A stretch of DNA of 6,073 nt from Acidiferrobacterales bacterium (lineage in GTDB: Bacteria; Pseudomonadota; Gammaproteobacteria; Acidiferrobacterales; Sulfurifustaceae), in contig CAKKQL010000169.1 in NCBI GenBank assembly GCA_919902095.1, positions 1-6,073 on the forward strand. The letters run 5' to 3'. The notes beneath the pieces are model-generated. The model searched no databases. It was not told the DNA's origin and saw only the letters and a list, made by a program, of their open reading frames with translations. Made by a program: the position numbers and the translations under genes. Shown here piece after piece: positions 1 to 6,033 of the stretch (position 1 is its first letter; the number at the start of each line of letters is the position of its first letter).

Positions 1-1
1 C

Positions 2-1897
2 TGGGGGTCGGCGCTCGACAAGACCGCCGCCGAGATTCAGCGCATTCAGAGCACCCATGGACGCGACGCCTTCGCCATCGTCTCCACCGGCCAGATCATG
101 ACCGAGGAGTTCTACACCCTCGGCAAGCTGGCGCGCGGCGTGCTCGGCACCAACAACTACGACGGCAACACCACGCTGTGCATGTCCTCGGCGGTCTCGG
201 GCTACAAGCGCTCGTTCGGCAGCGACGGCCCGCCCGGATGCTATGACGATTTCGATCACACCGACTGCCTGCTCGCCGTCGGCTCCAATCTGCCGGAGCA
301 GCATCCGGTCATCTACTGGCGCCTCAAGGAGGCGCGCGACCGCCGGCAATTCCCGCTGATCGTGGTGGATCCGCGCGTCACGGTGTTCGCGCAAATGGCG
401 GACATGCACTTACCGATCAATCCGGGCACCGACGTCGTGCTCCTGAACAGCCTTGCGCACGTGATCCTCAAGGAGAACCTGCACGCCCGCGACTACATCG
501 CGGCGCACACGAGCGGCTTTGAGGAATTTTCAAAACTGGTCGGGCAGTACGACCCGACGACGGCCGCCCGACTCTGCGGCATCGACGAAGACAGTATCCG
601 CAACGTGGCGCGGCTCTATGGCAAGGCCGAGGCCGCCATGAGCATCTGGACCATGGGCATCAACCAGTCCACGCACGGCTCCGACGGCGTGGTGGCGATC
701 AACAACCTCAACCTTGTCACCGGCAATATCGGCAAGCCCGGCGGCACCTCGCTCTCGATCACCGGCCAGTGCAACGCCATGGGCACGCGCGAGTTCTCCT
801 CCTGCTCCGGCCTGCCGGCCTATCGCGCGCTCGAGAACGATGCCGATCGCGCCTTCATGGCCGACTACTGGGGCGTGGACGAGGAATTTTTCCCGACGAA
901 GCGCGGGCTGTTTCAGACCGACATCTTTCCAGCCATCGAGACCGGGCAGATCAAGGGCCTGTGGCTCATCGCCACCAACCCCATGAGCTCGATGCCCAAC
1001 ACTGCGCGCATCCGCAAGACGCTGGAGAAGCTCGAGTTCCTGGTGGTGCAGGACGCCTACGCCGACGTCGAAACCACACAATACGCCCACGTCTATCTGC
1101 CGGCCGCCCTCTGGGGCGAGAAGGAAGGTGTATTCACCAATACCGAGCGGCGCGTGAACATCGTGCGCCGGGCGGTGAACCCGCCGGGCGCGGCCAAGCC
1201 CGACCTCTGGATTTTCAATGCGCTGGCGAAGCGTTTCACCAAGCCCGCGAAGCTGCGCTTCCCGGAAACGCCGGCCGAGGTCTTTGAGGAAATGCGCACG
1301 TTGTCGAACGGGCGGCTGTGCGATTACTCCGGCATGACCCACGGCGCCATCGAAAAAAACCGCGGCATCCAGTGGCCGTGCAACGCCGCCCATCCGCACG
1401 GCGCGCCCCGGCTTTACACAGACGGTGGTTTCCAGCATGCCGACGGCAAGGCGAAGCTCATCCCGCTGCCGTTCGTGGACAACAACGAACGGCCGGACGG
1501 GCACTACCCCTTTTGGCTCAACAGCGGGCGCGTGGTGGAGCACTGGCACACGCGCACCAAGACCGGAAAGATCGGCAACCTCAACAAGTTCAGCCCCACG
1601 CCGTATATGGAACTGAACCCGTCGGCCGCGGAACGGCTCGGCATCCGCCACATGGAATACGTGCGCGTCGTGTCACGCCGCTCGGATGCGGTGGTGATGG
1701 CGCAGCTCACCGAGCGCGTGGCGCCGGACGCCGTGTTCATCCCCATGCACTTCCACGAATGCGTGAACCGTCTGGCGCTCGGCCTGCTCGACCCCCATTC
1801 CCGTCAGCCCGCCTTCAAGCAGTCGGCGGTGCGCATCGAAAAGATCGCCGACCAGAAAAATGCGGCGCTGGCCAATCTGGTCGCGAGGGCCTACTGA
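2..1897 (+). CDS. Molybdopterin oxidoreductase, NarB/NasA-type nitrate reductase catalytic subunit (5' end outside window)
   Basis: This is the catalytic subunit of a Mo-bisMGD enzyme, most likely reducing nitrate to nitrite. The frame is open from base 2 and family-like sequence precedes the ATG at base 98, so that ATG is internal and the true start lies to the left; 631 residues are visible. The Mo-ligand region is TLCMSSAVSGYKRSFGSDGP, with the ligand Cys at bases 179-181. Cys-Met-x-Ser-Ala is typical of NapA/NarB/NasA; formate dehydrogenases usually have Cys/Sec-His, DMSO reductases Ser and NarG Asp. Further family blocks are MGINQSTHGSDG (from base 653), GNIGKPGGTS, TGQCNAMGTRE and ATNPMSSMPN. 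The C-terminal MGD-binding domain starts near base 1500 (SGRVVEHWHTRTKTG) and ends with DPHSRQPAFKQSAV. The N-terminal [4Fe-4S] motif and any Tat signal lie outside the window. The gene overlaps the Fe-S/anchor gene by one base. Molybdoenzyme identity is very sure; nitrate as substrate is likely but inferred, and a respiratory variant or another oxyanion is possible. Confidence 0.88.
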   Translation, partial: WGSALDKTAAEIQRIQSTHGRDAFAIVSTGQIMTEEFYTLGKLARGVLGTNNYDGNTTLCMSSAVSGYKRSFGSDGPPGCYDDFDHTDCLLAVGSNLPEQHPVIYWRLKEARDRRQFPLIVVDPRVTVFAQMADMHLPINPGTDVVLLNSLAHVILKENLHARDYIAAHTSGFEEFSKLVGQYDPTTAARLCGIDEDSIRNVARLYGKAEAAMSIWTMGINQSTHGSDGVVAINNLNLVTGNIGKPGGTSLSITGQCNAMGTREFSSCSGLPAYRALENDADRAFMADYWGVDEEFFPTKRGLFQTDIFPAIETGQIKGLWLIATNPMSSMPNTARIRKTLEKLEFLVVQDAYADVETTQYAHVYLPAALWGEKEGVFTNTERRVNIVRRAVNPPGAAKPDLWIFNALAKRFTKPAKLRFPETPAEVFEEMRTLSNGRLCDYSGMTHGAIEKNRGIQWPCNAAHPHGAPRLYTDGGFQHADGKAKLIPLPFVDNNERPDGHYPFWLNSGRVVEHWHTRTKTGKIGNLNKFSPTPYMELNPSAAERLGIRHMEYVRVVSRRSDAVVMAQLTERVAPDAVFIPMHFHECVNRLALGLLDPHSRQPAFKQSAVRIEKIADQKNAALANLVARAY

Positions 1898-1899
1898 TG
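1885..1899 (+). promoter_or_regulatory. Ribosome binding site and TGATG stop-start overlap
   Basis: A GAGGG Shine-Dalgarno-like stretch (1885-1889) sits 7 bases before the ATG at 1897-1899. The stop codon of the catalytic subunit (TGA, 1895-1897) shares its last A with this ATG. The arrangement fixes the start of the second gene and indicates translational coupling and roughly matched synthesis of the two subunits. The much longer upstream reading frame available to the second gene (open from 1318) lies inside the catalytic-subunit gene and is not needed. Confidence 0.8.
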
Positions 1900-3747
1900 A
1901 ACGATCTGGCGCCCAAGACAGGAGCTGAACCCACGGCGCCGATATATGCGCGCCTGACCGTCCCGCTACGGCCGGTCACCGTCAGCCAGCACGGCACGGC
2001 GCTCGACCTCGGCCAGTCCCATCCGCAGCTGGCCGGCGAACCCCTCACCATCAACAACTGCGCGTCGTTCTCCGAGAACCCGGCGCGTTATAAACAGCAC
2101 GGCTTTCACTTCAACGCCGACAATTGCATCGCCTGCCATGCCTGCGAATCGGCGTGCTCAGAGAAAAACAACCTGCCGCCGCACCTCGCCTTCCGCAAGG
2201 TCGGCTATCTCGAGGGCGGCTCCTGGCCGGACGTGCGCCGCATCAACATCTCCATGGCCTGCAACCACTGTGAAGACCCGGTCTGCCTCAAGGGCTGTCC
2301 GACGCGCGCCTATACGAAATACGCCGAGTACGGCGCGGTGCTGCAGGACCCGGATATCTGTTTCGGTTGCGGCTATTGCACCTGGGTGTGTCCGTACAAC
2401 GCGCCGCAACTCGATCCGGTCAAGGGCCAAGTGGAGAAGTGCAACATGTGCGTTGACCGGCTGGAACAAGGATTGAAGCCCGCCTGCGTCGCCGCCTGCC
2501 TCGGCAACGCACTCGAGTTCGGCGTAGTCGAGGACCTGCCGGCCGGACGCAGTCAGATGAAACTCGGGATCCCGGGATTTCCCGATCCCGCGATATCGCG
2601 TCCCAACATCCGCTTCCAGCAGTTGCGCTCGTTGCCGCCGAGCTTCCAGCGCCCCGACGGCGCGCCGATCCAGTATCAGCGTGACTCCCAGACCGGGGCG
2701 GAATTTCAAATCAAGACGCGCCTCGATGAAGTACGCCGCGACTGGGGCCTGGACAAACTCAGCTCGCGGGAAAATCCGCTCGTGGCCTTCACCCTGTTGT
2801 CGCAGTTCGTGGCGGGCGCGTTCCTGCTGCTGTTCCTGTTGCCGTTCGCCGATGCCTCCGCGCAAACGCTGCTCGCGGCGCACCCGGCCCTGCTCCTGGG
2901 GCTGACGGGATTGCAGGCCGTGGCACTGGCGCTTTCCGCCTCGCACCTCGGCAAGCCACAGCGCTTCTATCGCGGCTTCAACAATCTCCGGCACTCGTGG
3001 CTGTCACGCGAGGCGCTGGCGCTCTCGCTTTTCTTCGGAGCGCTCGGCGTCTACACACTGATCATTACCTTTCCGGCGCTCACGGCCTGGCTTCCGCGCG
3101 CGCTGGCCGACATGCTGCCGTTCGTCACCGGCGCGGCGGCGGCGGTGCTTGGGCCGGTGGCGATCTACTGCATGTATCGCATCTACCGCATCAAGTCGCG
3201 CCCGTTCTGGGACCACTGGCATACGGGTGCGGCGTTCTTCGCGAGCGTCCTCATCCTCGGCAGCCTCGGCGTCGGACTCCTGTTCGGTATCGCCGAGTGG
3301 CTGACCGGTCGCTCGCCCGCGTCCGGGCTGTCCCTGCTGGCCTTGCCGCTGCTGGCCGGTCTGATGCTCCAGGCCGTGGCGCTCGCGCAACACCAACGCG
3401 ATCTCGCGCGCCGCGGCGCCGAGGCCGAGGTCTCGCGCATGCAGATGCTGACGACCTACGGCCGGACCTACCGCGCGCGCTGGGCGAGTCTCGGTATCCT
3501 GGCGCTGCTGGCGACCGGCAGCGCGTTCTTCGTAGCGGATGGAATCGCCGCCCTGGTTCTCTGGGGCATACTGGCCGTACTGGCTCTGGTACACGAGACG
3601 GTCGGGCGCGCGCTGTTCTATGTGCTGGTCACGCCCACGACTATGCCCGGGGCCTTCTTCTGGAACAACAAGTATTTCGAGCAGCATGCGCGCACCACCG
3701 GGCTCGCGCGCATGCCGCAGGTCGGGGTCGTGCCGGAGACGCACTGA
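1897..3747 (+). CDS. Fused DmsB-type 4x[4Fe-4S] subunit and DmsC-type quinol-oxidising membrane anchor
   Basis: This 616-residue protein should take electrons from membrane quinol and pass them to the upstream molybdoenzyme. Residues 1-70 form a soluble extension with no signal peptide or twin-arginine motif. Residues 70-205 carry sixteen cysteines in four cluster motifs: C77/C80/C83/C87, C122/C125/C130/C134, C155/C158/C161/C165 and C182/C185/C197/C201. This matches the DmsB/PsrB/NarH-like ferredoxin fold with four [4Fe-4S] clusters. A linker (about 206-292) leads to eight predicted membrane helices near 294-316, 324-349, 373-395, 407-430, 443-468, 478-500, 529-548 and 550-575. The DmsC signature SHLGKP (349-354) followed by SWLSRE (367-372) lies between helices 2 and 3; its His is in the region linked to quinol binding in E. 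coli DmsC (from memory). In E. coli the B and C subunits are separate proteins, so this is a gene fusion. Loops 2-3, 4-5 and 6-7 are rich in Arg/Lys, predicting a cytoplasmic Fe-S module. The family call is very secure; the physiological donor is inferred. Confidence 0.93.
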   Translation: MNDLAPKTGAEPTAPIYARLTVPLRPVTVSQHGTALDLGQSHPQLAGEPLTINNCASFSENPARYKQHGFHFNADNCIACHACESACSEKNNLPPHLAFRKVGYLEGGSWPDVRRINISMACNHCEDPVCLKGCPTRAYTKYAEYGAVLQDPDICFGCGYCTWVCPYNAPQLDPVKGQVEKCNMCVDRLEQGLKPACVAACLGNALEFGVVEDLPAGRSQMKLGIPGFPDPAISRPNIRFQQLRSLPPSFQRPDGAPIQYQRDSQTGAEFQIKTRLDEVRRDWGLDKLSSRENPLVAFTLLSQFVAGAFLLLFLLPFADASAQTLLAAHPALLLGLTGLQAVALALSASHLGKPQRFYRGFNNLRHSWLSREALALSLFFGALGVYTLIITFPALTAWLPRALADMLPFVTGAAAAVLGPVAIYCMYRIYRIKSRPFWDHWHTGAAFFASVLILGSLGVGLLFGIAEWLTGRSPASGLSLLALPLLAGLMLQAVALAQHQRDLARRGAEAEVSRMQMLTTYGRTYRARWASLGILALLATGSAFFVADGIAALVLWGILAVLALVHETVGRALFYVLVTPTTMPGAFFWNNKYFEQHARTTGLARMPQVGVVPETH

Positions 3748-3772
3748 GCGTGATGGCTCAGGAAACTATTTC

Positions 3773-3860
3773 ACAGGATTAACAGGATTTCTCAGGATTT
3801 ACAGGATTAAAGCTTGTGCGCGCGCCAGGGAAGGAGTACATCAAAATCCTGTAAATTCCT
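3773..3860. repeat. 'acaggatt' short-repeat cluster with inverted partner
   Basis: Four copies of an 8-base unit (acaggatt, once tcaggatt) start at 3773, 3782, 3792 and 3801, a spacing of 9-10 bases. The reverse-complement version (aatcctgt, then a slightly altered copy) lies at 3845-3860. Thus 3793-3808 can pair with 3845-3860, apart from one inserted base, around a loop of about 36 bases. The AT-rich block contrasts with the GC-rich surroundings and begins 25 bases after the anchor-gene stop. Similar acaggatt/aatcctgt blocks are, from memory, common as dispersed intergenic repeats in several proteobacterial groups. It could stabilise or end the upstream transcript, but there is no clear U-tract. 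Confidence 0.7.
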
Positions 3861-4014
3861 TACATTGTATCCGCCCACCCTCACCGACATCCATGTCGGG
3901 CTGAGCGCACCCCGAACGCCACGGTGGTTCAGCGTCGCGGTGCATCTGCCTTCCTGCCGCCCGGGCTAGCGTGCGCCGAGGCATTGCTGGCGCCTCCCGT
4001 CCGATAAACGGGTC
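3861..4014. other. Gene-free intergenic stretch with small hairpins
   Basis: No convincing gene is seen here; reading frames across it lack a ribosome site and family-like sequence. It holds a perfect small inverted repeat (ccgaca-tcca-tgtcgg, 3884-3899) and a second one, cccgt/acggg, at 3996-4000 and 4008-4012. A perfect 11-base inverted pair joins 3904-3914 to 4020-4030, bracketing most of the stretch. The combination looks like a REP-like or structured intergenic element rather than coding DNA. Confidence 0.45.
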
Positions 4015-4030
4015 TGGCACGGGGTGCGCT
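4015..4030 (+). promoter_or_regulatory. Candidate sigma-54 (-24/-12) promoter
   Basis: The sequence tggcacggggtgcgct fits the RpoN consensus TGGCACG-N4-TTGCW at all seven -24 positions, at the key -12 GC (4028-4029) and at the final W. Only the TT of the -12 box is replaced by GC. Spacing between the two boxes is right, which would put transcription start near 4041. Sigma-54 control would suit a nitrogen-assimilation gene. No enhancer-binding (NtrC-type) site was identified, and the element also forms one arm of an inverted repeat, so it may be coincidental. Confidence 0.4.
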
Positions 4031-4047
4031 GTCTGGGTCCACCCCTC

Positions 4048-4053
4048 TATAAT
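4048..4053 (+). promoter_or_regulatory. Sigma-70 type -10 box (TATAAT)
   Basis: A perfect TATAAT hexamer lies 72 bases upstream of the ATG at 4126, in otherwise GC-rich DNA where such a match is unlikely by chance. The hexamer at 17-base spacing (tgcgct, 4025-4030) is a poor -35, so a weak or activator-dependent promoter is suggested. The expected start is near 4060, giving a leader of about 65 bases. This argues that the in-frame GTG at 4024, which is upstream of the box, is not the translation start. Confidence 0.55.
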
Positions 4054-4125
4054 GGTCTGCATTTCGCGGCCGTCAGAACCAACGACGGGCGCGCCATACA
4101 ACATGCTGCGCCACTGACCACAATC

Positions 4126-5817
4126 ATGCCGCTCCTCCTCGATACCGGCCACAGCTCGCGTACGCGGCAGCACGACAGCGAACTGAAGGCCTGCCGGATA
4201 GAGTTGCCACGCGTACCGGCGGAGGACAACCAACTCGCCCTGTTCGCGCTCGCGGACGGCCTGCCCGGGCGCCCGGACCCGGAGCGCGCCGCGCACACCG
4301 CCGTACAGATTTTCTTTGAGGGCTGCCGGGCCGCGCCCGAGGTCTGGAGCCCGCTGAAGCTGCTCACCGAAAGCTATGCCGCCGCCAACCAGTTCCTGGC
4401 CGCGAGCGACAACCATGCCCTGGCTGCGTCGCTGTCGGCGCTGGTACTGCATCAGCGCCACTGGCTGCTGGGGCATGCCGGCGACACGCGCGTCTGGCTG
4501 TTCCGCGGTAACCAGCTCAAGCTGCTCACGCGTGACAGTGTAACGCCAAGCCTGCAACCAACGCCGCAGTTCAGCAAGGCGGTCGGACTCGCGCCGGCCC
4601 TCGAGCCCGACCTGCTGGACGGCGAAACCGCGGAAGGCGATATTTTCCTGATCACGTCGAGCGGCGCACACGCCGCGCTCGACAGCACCGTGATCATGAG
4701 CTGCCTGATGGGCGACACGTCCGCACAGCAGATGGCGGAGGCGCTGACACAGCGCGCCCAGGCGACCGCCAAGACCGCGAGCCTGCACGCCTGCGTGGTG
4801 CGCGTGGAACGCCTGCCGCGCAAAGGTCCGCCGGCGGACGAGCCGGCGATGCTGACGATGATTGCCGCGCCCATGATCGGCGACACGGTGGATGGCTACC
4901 GCATTGAGGAACTCATCCAGAAGAGCAGCCGCTACCGCCTGTACCGCGCCGCCGGCGCCGACGGCAAGAATGTCATTCTCAAGTTTCCCAGCCCCAAGTT
5001 TGGCGCCGATGCCGGCTTCACCGACGATTTCCTGCGCCAGGAGTGGATCGCGCGCCGGCTGGACAGCCCGTACCTCGTGCGCGCGCTACCGCCCGGGAAT
5101 GCGCGGCGCACCGCGCTCTATTCGGTGCTCGCCTGGCATCCGGGCGAGAACCTGTCGGAACGCGCCAAACGCAAGCACGGGCTGCCGCTGGGCGAGGCAC
5201 TCATGCTGGCCCGGCAGCTGCTCGACGTGCTGGCGGTGCTGCGCAGCGCGGGGGTGGTCCATCCGGACATCCGCCTCAAAAACCTGCTGTACGACAAGCA
5301 GGACAGTCGCCTGCTGCTGCTCAACCCCGGCGCCAGCCTGCTCGGGCACCGCTCGGGCGCGGACGGCGCGGCGCAGGCCTCCAGCGGCGCACTGAGCTAC
5401 CTCGCACCCGAGCTGCTCGAGGGGCGCGACGCCGGCGCGCGCTCGGATGTGTACACCGCCGGCGTGGCGTTCTACCGCATGCTCACCGGCAAGTATCCGT
5501 ACGGCATGATCAAGAGCGTGAATCACGCCGCGTTCGGCGAGATAGATACGGCCGCGGCACGGAAGGCGAATGTGCCGCCGTGGCTCGCCGATATCCTGAG
5601 CCGCGCCTGCGCCTTCGACCCCGACAACCGCTACGCTGGCGCCGCGGCGTTTGCGCGCGCGCTGGCGGATGGCGAAACGCGCGCCGCCCAGGCGCCGGCC
5701 CCGGCGCCGGCGGCGGCGACACCGGCGCCGGCGCGCCGCTTTGCCGCCTGGGAGTGGGCGCTGGTGGGCGTGCTGCTGGCCGGGCTGGTCATTTATCTGG
5801 TGCTGGCACTGTTCTGA
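4126..5817 (+). CDS. Membrane-tailed PP2C-like phosphatase / Ser-Thr kinase-like fusion, probably catalytically degenerate
   Basis: A 563-residue protein. Residues 1-235 resemble a PP2C phosphatase: the ALADG motif (Asp44) and GDTR (119-122) are kept, but the usual TDG reads SSG (178-180) and the DNxT position near 218 reads ASLH, so two metal-binding Asp are missing. Residues 257-530 resemble a Hanks-type kinase. Lys286 (VILK), Glu306 in helix C, Asp381 and Asn386 of the catalytic loop (HPDIRLKN), APE (427-429) and Asp441 are present. The glycine-rich loop has no glycines (265-274) and DFG is replaced by NPG (400-402). An Ala/Pro-rich linker and one hydrophobic segment (542-563) end the protein, giving a tail-anchored cytoplasmic topology. 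Related fusions sit beside nitrate/nitrite assimilation genes in Pseudomonas (PA1782-like, from memory). ATG 4126 is chosen because the PP2C fold begins there and the TATAAT lies upstream; no good Shine-Dalgarno is visible. Role is inferred as regulatory or scaffold; target unknown. Confidence 0.88.
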   Translation: MPLLLDTGHSSRTRQHDSELKACRIELPRVPAEDNQLALFALADGLPGRPDPERAAHTAVQIFFEGCRAAPEVWSPLKLLTESYAAANQFLAASDNHALAASLSALVLHQRHWLLGHAGDTRVWLFRGNQLKLLTRDSVTPSLQPTPQFSKAVGLAPALEPDLLDGETAEGDIFLITSSGAHAALDSTVIMSCLMGDTSAQQMAEALTQRAQATAKTASLHACVVRVERLPRKGPPADEPAMLTMIAAPMIGDTVDGYRIEELIQKSSRYRLYRAAGADGKNVILKFPSPKFGADAGFTDDFLRQEWIARRLDSPYLVRALPPGNARRTALYSVLAWHPGENLSERAKRKHGLPLGEALMLARQLLDVLAVLRSAGVVHPDIRLKNLLYDKQDSRLLLLNPGASLLGHRSGADGAAQASSGALSYLAPELLEGRDAGARSDVYTAGVAFYRMLTGKYPYGMIKSVNHAAFGEIDTAAARKANVPPWLADILSRACAFDPDNRYAGAAAFARALADGETRAAQAPAPAPAAATPAPARRFAAWEWALVGVLLAGLVIYLVLALF

Positions 5818-5831
5818 AACCGGCCAAATGC

Positions 5832-5979
5832 GTCGCTCCGGACATCCTCGGCCGTCGTTCCCGACACGGCCCTACCTCCTCCATCCCTGGAGTCGTGTCC
5901 TCTCGCGACCCACACGGATGTGGGAAGTGTCGCGGTAGGCAGGATGCCGGGAGCGACCGGCATACATTCCATCCCTGGA
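5832..5979. repeat. Hairpin-rich REP-like intergenic foldback element
   Basis: The outer arms 5832-5848 and 5941-5957 are reverse complements at 15 of 17 positions. Smaller stems lie within or next to them: ggccgt/acggcc (5850-5855 with 5866-5871), cgcga/tcgcg (5904-5908 with 5930-5934) enclosing cccaca/tgtggg (5909-5914 with 5919-5924), and atgccgg/ccggcat (5944-5950 with 5957-5963). The 12-base string tccatccctgga occurs twice, at 5880-5891 and 5968-5979. No coding signal is seen. The composite structure resembles dispersed intergenic repeats of gammaproteobacteria; copies elsewhere in the genome cannot be seen from here. Confidence 0.5.
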
Positions 5980-5982
5980 AAT

Positions 5983-6008
5983 AAAAAGGGGCCCGCAGGC
6001 CCCTTTTT
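5983..6008. terminator. Bidirectional Rho-independent terminator
   Basis: A six-pair GC stem (ggggcc 5988-5993, ggcccc 5998-6003) with a cgca loop is flanked by AAAAA on the left and TTTTT on the right. On the plus strand it is a stem followed by a U-run that ends transcription from the kinase-like gene. On the minus strand it works equally for the convergent gene ending at 6034. Its position between two convergent genes matches this double role. Confidence 0.92.
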
Positions 6009-6033
6009 GCACTGACGTCTGGAAGACGCCTGG

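Noticed and set aside
530..1651. Long minus-strand open frame of 373 codons
   Set aside because: It is opposite the conserved catalytic-subunit gene and its Arg/Gly/Val-rich translation shows no family features; it results from high GC and codon bias.
98..1897. ATG at 98 as the start of the molybdoenzyme gene
   Set aside because: The frame stays open to base 2 and the preceding codons continue family-like sequence; the N-terminal Fe-S motif must also lie upstream.
2..1897. Formate dehydrogenase alpha subunit
   Set aside because: The ligand Cys is followed by Met-Ser-Ser-Ala-Val instead of the Cys/Sec-His usual in FDH, and the C-terminal blocks fit NarB/NasA better. The missing N-terminus leaves some doubt.
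2158..2994. Minus-strand open frame of 278 codons opposite the Fe-S module
   Set aside because: The plus strand carries sixteen ordered cluster cysteines; the minus translation has no recognisable motif.
2997..3782. Plus-strand open frame in another phase over the anchor helices
   Set aside because: Its Arg/Gly-rich translation lacks motifs, while the overlapping frame encodes clear DmsC-type helices.
3773..3860. CRISPR array
   Set aside because: Repeat units are only 8 bases with 1-2 base gaps, so there are no spacers of CRISPR size and no cas genes in the window.
4024..4125. GTG at 4024 as the start of the kinase-like gene
   Set aside because: It lies upstream of the TATAAT box and adds 34 residues with no family resemblance; the PP2C-like fold starts right after ATG 4126.
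3841..4788. Minus-strand open frame of 315 codons across the intergenic region and PP2C domain
   Set aside because: It spans repeats, promoter elements and a conserved coding region on the other strand, with no domain-like sequence of its own.
5043..5984. Alternative plus-strand frame of 313 codons over the kinase domain
   Set aside because: Arg/Gly/Ala-rich translation without motifs that runs through the foldback element; it shadows the kinase-like gene.
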